DNA of 64,000 nucleotides from Desulfoluna limicola (lineage in GTDB: Bacteria > Desulfobacterota > Desulfobacteria > Desulfobacterales > Desulfolunaceae): NCBI RefSeq assembly GCF_021654575.1, contig NZ_AP024488.1, positions 310,001 to 374,000 on the forward strand. The letters run 5' to 3'. Under the pieces are notes generated by a model. The model worked only from the letters and a program-made list of their open reading frames with translations, ran no database searches and was not told the DNA's origin. The translations under genes and the position numbers were made by a program. Each line of letters opens with the position of its first letter. The first letter of the stretch is position 1. Shown here in pieces: positions 60,464-64,000 of the stretch.

Positions 60464-61141
60464 CTATGCGGGGCGGCCCATCTGGTTGGCCCGTGCATCG
60501 GTTTCATCGCTTGTTCGCATCACCTTCCCGGACGACTCATACATGCGCTGGGCATCGATGAGGTGGGTCATTTCGGTGACGGTTGAGATGTTGGCCCCTT
60601 CGAGGGATCCCTGGTGGAGCTTTGCCGTGGCGGCAGGAATTTCCGCTCCCTTTGCGGGGTCCAGTGAAAAGAGGTTGCTCCCCTCTTTTTTCAGGGCCCG
60701 CAGGTCGGTCATGGAGACAAGGTCCAGGCTGTCAAAGGCAATGGCGTTCATGATCACCTCCCCTTGTTCGCCGAAGAAGATGTCCTCTCCGGTAAGGGTG
60801 ACGGGGCCGTTTTTACCCATGACGGGGAACCCTTCCTGGGTGACCATGCGTCCGATGGCATCCACGGTGAAGTTGCCGTCCCGGGTGTAGCGGTCACCGG
60901 CAGGGGTGTTTATCTTGAAAAACCCCTCCCCTTCGATGGCCAGGTCCAGGGGGTTCCCCGTTTCAATGAGGTCGCCCTGGCTGTGGTCGGTGGTGAGGAT
61001 CGGGTTCAAGGCCCGGTCAAAAGAGAGGATGTCTTTTTTGAAGCCCGTGGTATTGGCGTTTGCCAGGTGGTTGGCAATCAGCTCGTGTTGTCTCTCTTTT
61101 CGCAAGCCCGCTTGTGCGGAACGTGTCATCTCAAACAGCAT
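60464..61141 (-). CDS. flgF: Flagellar proximal rod protein FlgF
   Basis: A 225-residue rod protein opening the operon. It shares the FlgG family fold: NHLANANTTGFKK at residue 26, NPLDLAIEGEGFFKINTPAGDRYTRDGNFTVD in the middle, and EMTHLIDAQRMYESSGKVMRTSDE at the end. It is shorter than FlgG and precedes it, as FlgF does. The flagellar promoter is expected in 61142-61480; I found no clear sigma-54 or sigma-28 site. Confidence 0.95.
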   Translation of the reverse strand: MLFEMTRSAQAGLRKERQHELIANHLANANTTGFKKDILSFDRALNPILTTDHSQGDLIETGNPLDLAIEGEGFFKINTPAGDRYTRDGNFTVDAIGRMVTQEGFPVMGKNGPVTLTGEDIFFGEQGEVIMNAIAFDSLDLVSMTDLRALKKEGSNLFSLDPAKGAEIPAATAKLHQGSLEGANISTVTEMTHLIDAQRMYESSGKVMRTSDETDARANQMGRPA

Positions 61142-61752
61142 GTGTGTCTCCTTGGTCGGTTAGTCCTGCAATACAAAGCAAGATGGATGCCAGGGTGGTG
61201 GTCTTTGGGGTGTGGTGTTGTGATTGCTTGATATTACAGGGGGCTGGGCGGGTGGGTGGTTTCGGCTTTGTGTGGGGGGGCGTGGGCAAATAATACCAGG
61301 GACGTCAGGATACCGACGCCTGATTCTGTGGGATTGACGCTCGTGTGACGGGAGTTGTGCGGGGCCGCGCTGTACCGGTAATTTTTTCCTATGGGATTCC
61401 CCATGAAACCACCGCTTCCCGTGGTGCCGGTCCGGGGGCAACCGGGCAAGGCTGAGGAAGCCATTCTTCTTGAACTTTGGACCAATTTCCTATAGTTATA
61501 TTAAGGTTTCCGATGAGTTCAAATACTTGCTGTTTGGACAGGAGAACGTTTTTGAATGTTATTGATGTTTTTATACAAACAGCCCTGTTTGCGCTTCATG
61601 CCACATCGCCCCCCTTTAAAGCCTCTTACAGACATTGAGCCTGTGGGCAAGGTCTGTGTGGCACCGATTTTTTCGAACGCCCCTTGATAGATGTTTTGAT
61701 TGAAAAAACACGATGCGTATCATGGCGCTGATTGATTGAATGAAAGGGCATT
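61142..61752. other. Divergent region between flagellar and type II secretion operons
   Basis: No gene is seen in 611 bases. Sequence near 61468-61500 is AT-rich with TTGAAC and TATAGT, a possible sigma-70 promoter. No hairpin element copy is present. Confidence 0.45.
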
Positions 61753-62202
61753 ATGCGACGACTTGTTTCCACCTCTTCTTCCCAGGCCGGTTTTACTTTG
61801 ATCGAGATGATTGTGGTCATCTTCATTCTGGGACTTCTCGCGACCTATGTGGCACCCAAGATTATCGGCAAGACCGATGACGCCAAAATTGTCAAAGCCA
61901 AGGCCGATATCCGCGGCTTTGAAACCGCCTTGGACATGTACAAACTGGACAACGGCTCCTACCCCACCACCGAACAGGGGCTGGTGGCGCTTGTTGAAAA
62001 GCCCGGGACCGGCAATGTGTCCAAGTGGCGTGAGGGCGGTTACCTCAAAAAGAGAAAAATTTCCAAAGACCCGTGGGGAAACGAGTACGTCTATGTTTCT
62101 CCCGGCTCCAACGGGGATGTGGACCTCTCCTCCTACGGAGCTGACGGCATTCCCGGCGGCGAAGGCAACGACAAGGATATCAATAACTGGGACATCGAAT
62201 AA
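61753..62202 (+). CDS. gspG: Type II secretion major pseudopilin GspG
   Basis: A 149-residue major pseudopilin of the type II secretion pseudopilus. The prepilin peptidase site is QAG/FTLIEM near residue 12, with E at +5, followed by a hydrophobic helix. KIIGKTDDAKIVKAKADIRG, then LDMYKLDNGSYPTTEQGLVAL, DPWGNEYVYVSPG and YGADGIPGGEGNDKDINNW (calcium-site loop) are GspG hallmarks. It is the first of gspG-H-I-J and is followed by a 179-base spacer. Confidence 0.97.
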   Translation: MRRLVSTSSSQAGFTLIEMIVVIFILGLLATYVAPKIIGKTDDAKIVKAKADIRGFETALDMYKLDNGSYPTTEQGLVALVEKPGTGNVSKWREGGYLKKRKISKDPWGNEYVYVSPGSNGDVDLSSYGADGIPGGEGNDKDINNWDIE

Positions 62203-62381
62203 GGGTCTTGCCAAAATTTGATTATACACGTTCTGTGTGGCCAGCACCGTGTGCTTTGAACGTTGAGCGTTGGACCGCACAGTCTTGTGGAAACGCCCGG
62301 TAACGGTCGTTGTATAATTATTTCACAGCGAGGCCCTGACCTGCCGGGGAACGCGCATGCGTCGATTGGGAGAGGAGAAGG

Positions 62382-62948
62382 ATGTTTCACAACAATTCCG
62401 GCCAGGATTCGGCAGAACGGGGACGGTCAGGCACAGATCCGAGGAGGTGCCTGTGCCGACGCGAGGCCGGATTTACCTTTCTGGAGCTGGTGGTGGTGAT
62501 CTCCATCCTGGCACTCCTCTTTTTTTTCTCCCTTCCCAGTCTTGACTCTTATATTTTTACCGACCCCTCCAAAAAAGTAGCACGACTCATTGCCTCAACG
62601 GTCCGGGACTTGAAACAGCGTGCCTTGACGGATCACAAGGAGTACCGTCTCCATATCGCCTCGGGTGCCGGTGAAATCTGGGTGGAAGAGGCCTCCATGG
62701 ACGAGAAGGCCTCGGCCGAGGCTCGGAAAAACGGGCTTTCGCTTCCGCAGGACATGATGGTCGAGGTTCCCGGCCTTGATTCTGCGGGCGATGAGTCGTC
62801 TGCAGAGGCGATGGTACGGTTCTACCCGAGGGGGTATTCGGACAGGGCTGAGATTCTTCTGGTGCGTGATGAGCAGAAACTGTTGCTTGTGGTGGAACCT
62901 TTTCTTTCCGAGGTTGAGATTGTGGAGGACCATGGCGATATTTTCTGA
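62382..62948 (+). CDS. gspH: Minor pseudopilin GspH
   Basis: A 188-residue type IV pilin-like protein. The prepilin site is EAG/FTFLELVVVISILALLFFFSLP near residue 30, with a rather long leader of about 30 residues. The rest is a globular beta domain (SKKVARLIASTVRDLKQRAL and YRLHIASGAGEIWVEE). AGGAG precedes the ATG at 62382. Its 3' end overlaps gspI. Identified from position between gspG and gspI and from its fold pattern. Confidence 0.85.
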   Translation: MFHNNSGQDSAERGRSGTDPRRCLCRREAGFTFLELVVVISILALLFFFSLPSLDSYIFTDPSKKVARLIASTVRDLKQRALTDHKEYRLHIASGAGEIWVEEASMDEKASAEARKNGLSLPQDMMVEVPGLDSAGDESSAEAMVRFYPRGYSDRAEILLVRDEQKLLLVVEPFLSEVEIVEDHGDIF

Positions 62949-63345
62949 CAGGGCTCGACGACCGAATAACACCCGGGGCTTTACGCTTCTGGAGGTGATG
63001 ATCGCGGTCTCCATTCTCTCCATCGGTTTTTTCGCTGTTTACAGCCTCTTTCTTCAGTCCGTCGCCGCCTCGGAGGAGGCGCGGTTCAGGCAACAGGCGG
63101 CGTTTCTCTCCTCTTTGAAGGAAAATTCGTGGGCAAAGGACCCATTGGAAATCTCCCGGGACGAAGGGGACTTCGGGGACGATTACCCCGGATGGCGATG
63201 GCGCCTGACTCCGTCAAAGGTCGAGAACAAAGAGTATGAAGAGGTGGTCAAGCGGCTTGCACGGGTGAGGCTCGAGGTGTTTCAGGAAGGCACCCCACGC
63301 CTCTACAGCGTCACACACTATCTCTTTGTGACGGAGGCTCCATGA
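62932..63345 (+). CDS. gspI: Minor pseudopilin GspI
   Basis: A 137-residue pseudopilin starting at ATG 62932, with GGAGGA just upstream inside gspH. The prepilin site TRG/FTLLEVMIAVSILSIGFFAVY near residue 16 is followed by a short globular domain ending VTHYLFVTEAP. A 4-base ATGA overlap couples it to gspJ. The order G-H-I-J and the size fit GspI, part of the pseudopilus tip. Confidence 0.87.
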   Translation: MAIFSDRARRPNNTRGFTLLEVMIAVSILSIGFFAVYSLFLQSVAASEEARFRQQAAFLSSLKENSWAKDPLEISRDEGDFGDDYPGWRWRLTPSKVENKEYEEVVKRLARVRLEVFQEGTPRLYSVTHYLFVTEAP

Positions 63346-64000
63346 CGGCTTCTCCACGTGATCAAGGCTTTACCCTGGTGGAAATTCTCGTGGCCGTGAC
63401 GATCATGGGGCTCGTGATGGTCACCATCGGCACGGCTTTCAGCCAGCTTACCAGGGGGGCCAAAGCCCTTGAAGAGAGCGGACGTGACAGCCTGGCCCTG
63501 GGGGATGCGGCCCGATGGATCGGTCGGGACCTTGAAGCCCTCTATGTGGTGCAGGACCCACTCTACAGTGGTGGCGACTCCAATGATGCGGAGGACCCCT
63601 ATCGCTTCACCCTGGCCCGGGAGATGGTGGGCGGTGAGGAGATGAGCATCCTTCGCTTCACGTCTCTTAACCACCTCCCCTTTGGCGGCCTCTCGCTGGG
63701 GGGGATCGCCGAAATTGTCTACTTTGTCACCGACGATGGGGGGGAACTCCGGCTTCGCCGCTCGGACCGGCTCTTTTTCCACGATCCCTTTGAGCGGGCC
63801 CAGGAGCACCCGGTGCTGATGAAACAGGCGTCGTCCTTTCAGGTTGTCTGTATCGACGCCGAGGGCCGGGAGCAGGACACCTGGGACTCCGAGAGCGACA
63901 CCTATGGACGGGCCACTCCCGTTGCCGTGAAGGTGACCCTCTCCCGGGGAGAGGGGGGCAGTCAGTCTTTGGAGGCCCTTTTTCTTCTCCGCAGTGTGCG
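63342..64000 (+). CDS. gspJ: Minor pseudopilin GspJ (partial)
   Basis: An open frame of 219 codons from ATG 63342 to the window edge; the C-terminus is missing. DQG/FTLVEILVAVTIMGLVMVTIGTAF near residue 9 is the prepilin cleavage region. RWIGRDLEALYVVQDP and ILRFTSLNHLPFGG fit the GspJ tip-complex fold. It is translationally coupled to gspI. Confidence 0.87.
   Translation, partial: MTASPRDQGFTLVEILVAVTIMGLVMVTIGTAFSQLTRGAKALEESGRDSLALGDAARWIGRDLEALYVVQDPLYSGGDSNDAEDPYRFTLAREMVGGEEMSILRFTSLNHLPFGGLSLGGIAEIVYFVTDDGGELRLRRSDRLFFHDPFERAQEHPVLMKQASSFQVVCIDAEGREQDTWDSESDTYGRATPVAVKVTLSRGEGGSQSLEALFLLRSV

Noticed and set aside
61142-61480. Sigma-54 or sigma-28 promoter of the flagellar operon
   Set aside because: I searched for TGGCAC-N5-TTGC and TAAA-N15-GCCGATAA patterns on the minus strand and saw no convincing match.

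Overview
The window looks like chromosomal DNA of a Gram-negative, strictly anaerobic, flagellated bacterium. The likely group is Desulfobacterota (Desulfobacterales-like sulfate reducers). The inference rests on a 2Fe-type desulfoferrodoxin beside a rubredoxin-like protein and a triheme cytochrome c, System II cytochrome c maturation (CcsA/ResB), a CoA-disulfide reductase-rhodanese fusion, a long FlgK and a type II secretion pseudopilin operon. No phylogenetic calculation was possible, so the assignment is provisional. Neither transposase nor CRISPR array is visible.

Layout. (1) 1-6.3 kb, minus strand: an AT-rich surface-polysaccharide operon. A winged-helix regulator is followed by wecB, a DegT-type sugar aminotransferase, a hexapeptide acyltransferase, a methyltransferase and a Wzx-type flippase that runs off the window. 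An 18-base G run lies upstream of the regulator. (2) 6.7-11 kb: coaBC, a family 4-like uracil-DNA glycosylase and a Xer recombinase, set among dispersed repeats. (3) 11.3-18.6 kb: arginine genes argB-argD, argF and argG-argH plus a small lipoprotein. (4) 18.8-25.3 kb: folK, a TRASH-like membrane protein, a transaldolase, pgsA, an inverted duplication of a tRNA-Gly/tRNA-Cys pair around a MazG-like gene and tRNA-Leu, a 130-bp tandem array, and a MerR-TetR regulator. (5) 25.7-34.8 kb: an acyl-CoA dehydrogenase and a redox-defence region (superoxide reductase, rubredoxin-like protein, triheme cytochrome, a cytochrome bd-like membrane complex with eight c-heme motifs, CoA-disulfide reductase). (6) 35.0-38.6 kb: a second AT-rich glycan island. 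(7) 38.7-51.2 kb: ccsA, resB, a TPR protein, a two-component system, mnmM, a 47-residue peptide gene, a flavoprotein, an LPP20-like lipoprotein and yaaA. (8) 51.2-61.1 kb, minus strand: flgF-G-A-I-J-N-K-L, csrA and fliW, with no flgH or flgM. (9) 61.7-64 kb: gspG-H-I-J.

The most unusual feature is a family of multi-hairpin intergenic elements, about 20 recognisable copies. They end in a conserved GCCTCCGGCGG core that faces a coding sequence, whether upstream or downstream of it. Several transcription units (argBD, argF, the bd-like operon, resB, the flavoprotein gene) are therefore bracketed by inward-facing copies. Hairpin arms differ between copies while pairing is kept. Three smaller repeat families also occur. 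The other leading candidates are the bd-like/octaheme fusion and the peptide gene at 46.0 kb.
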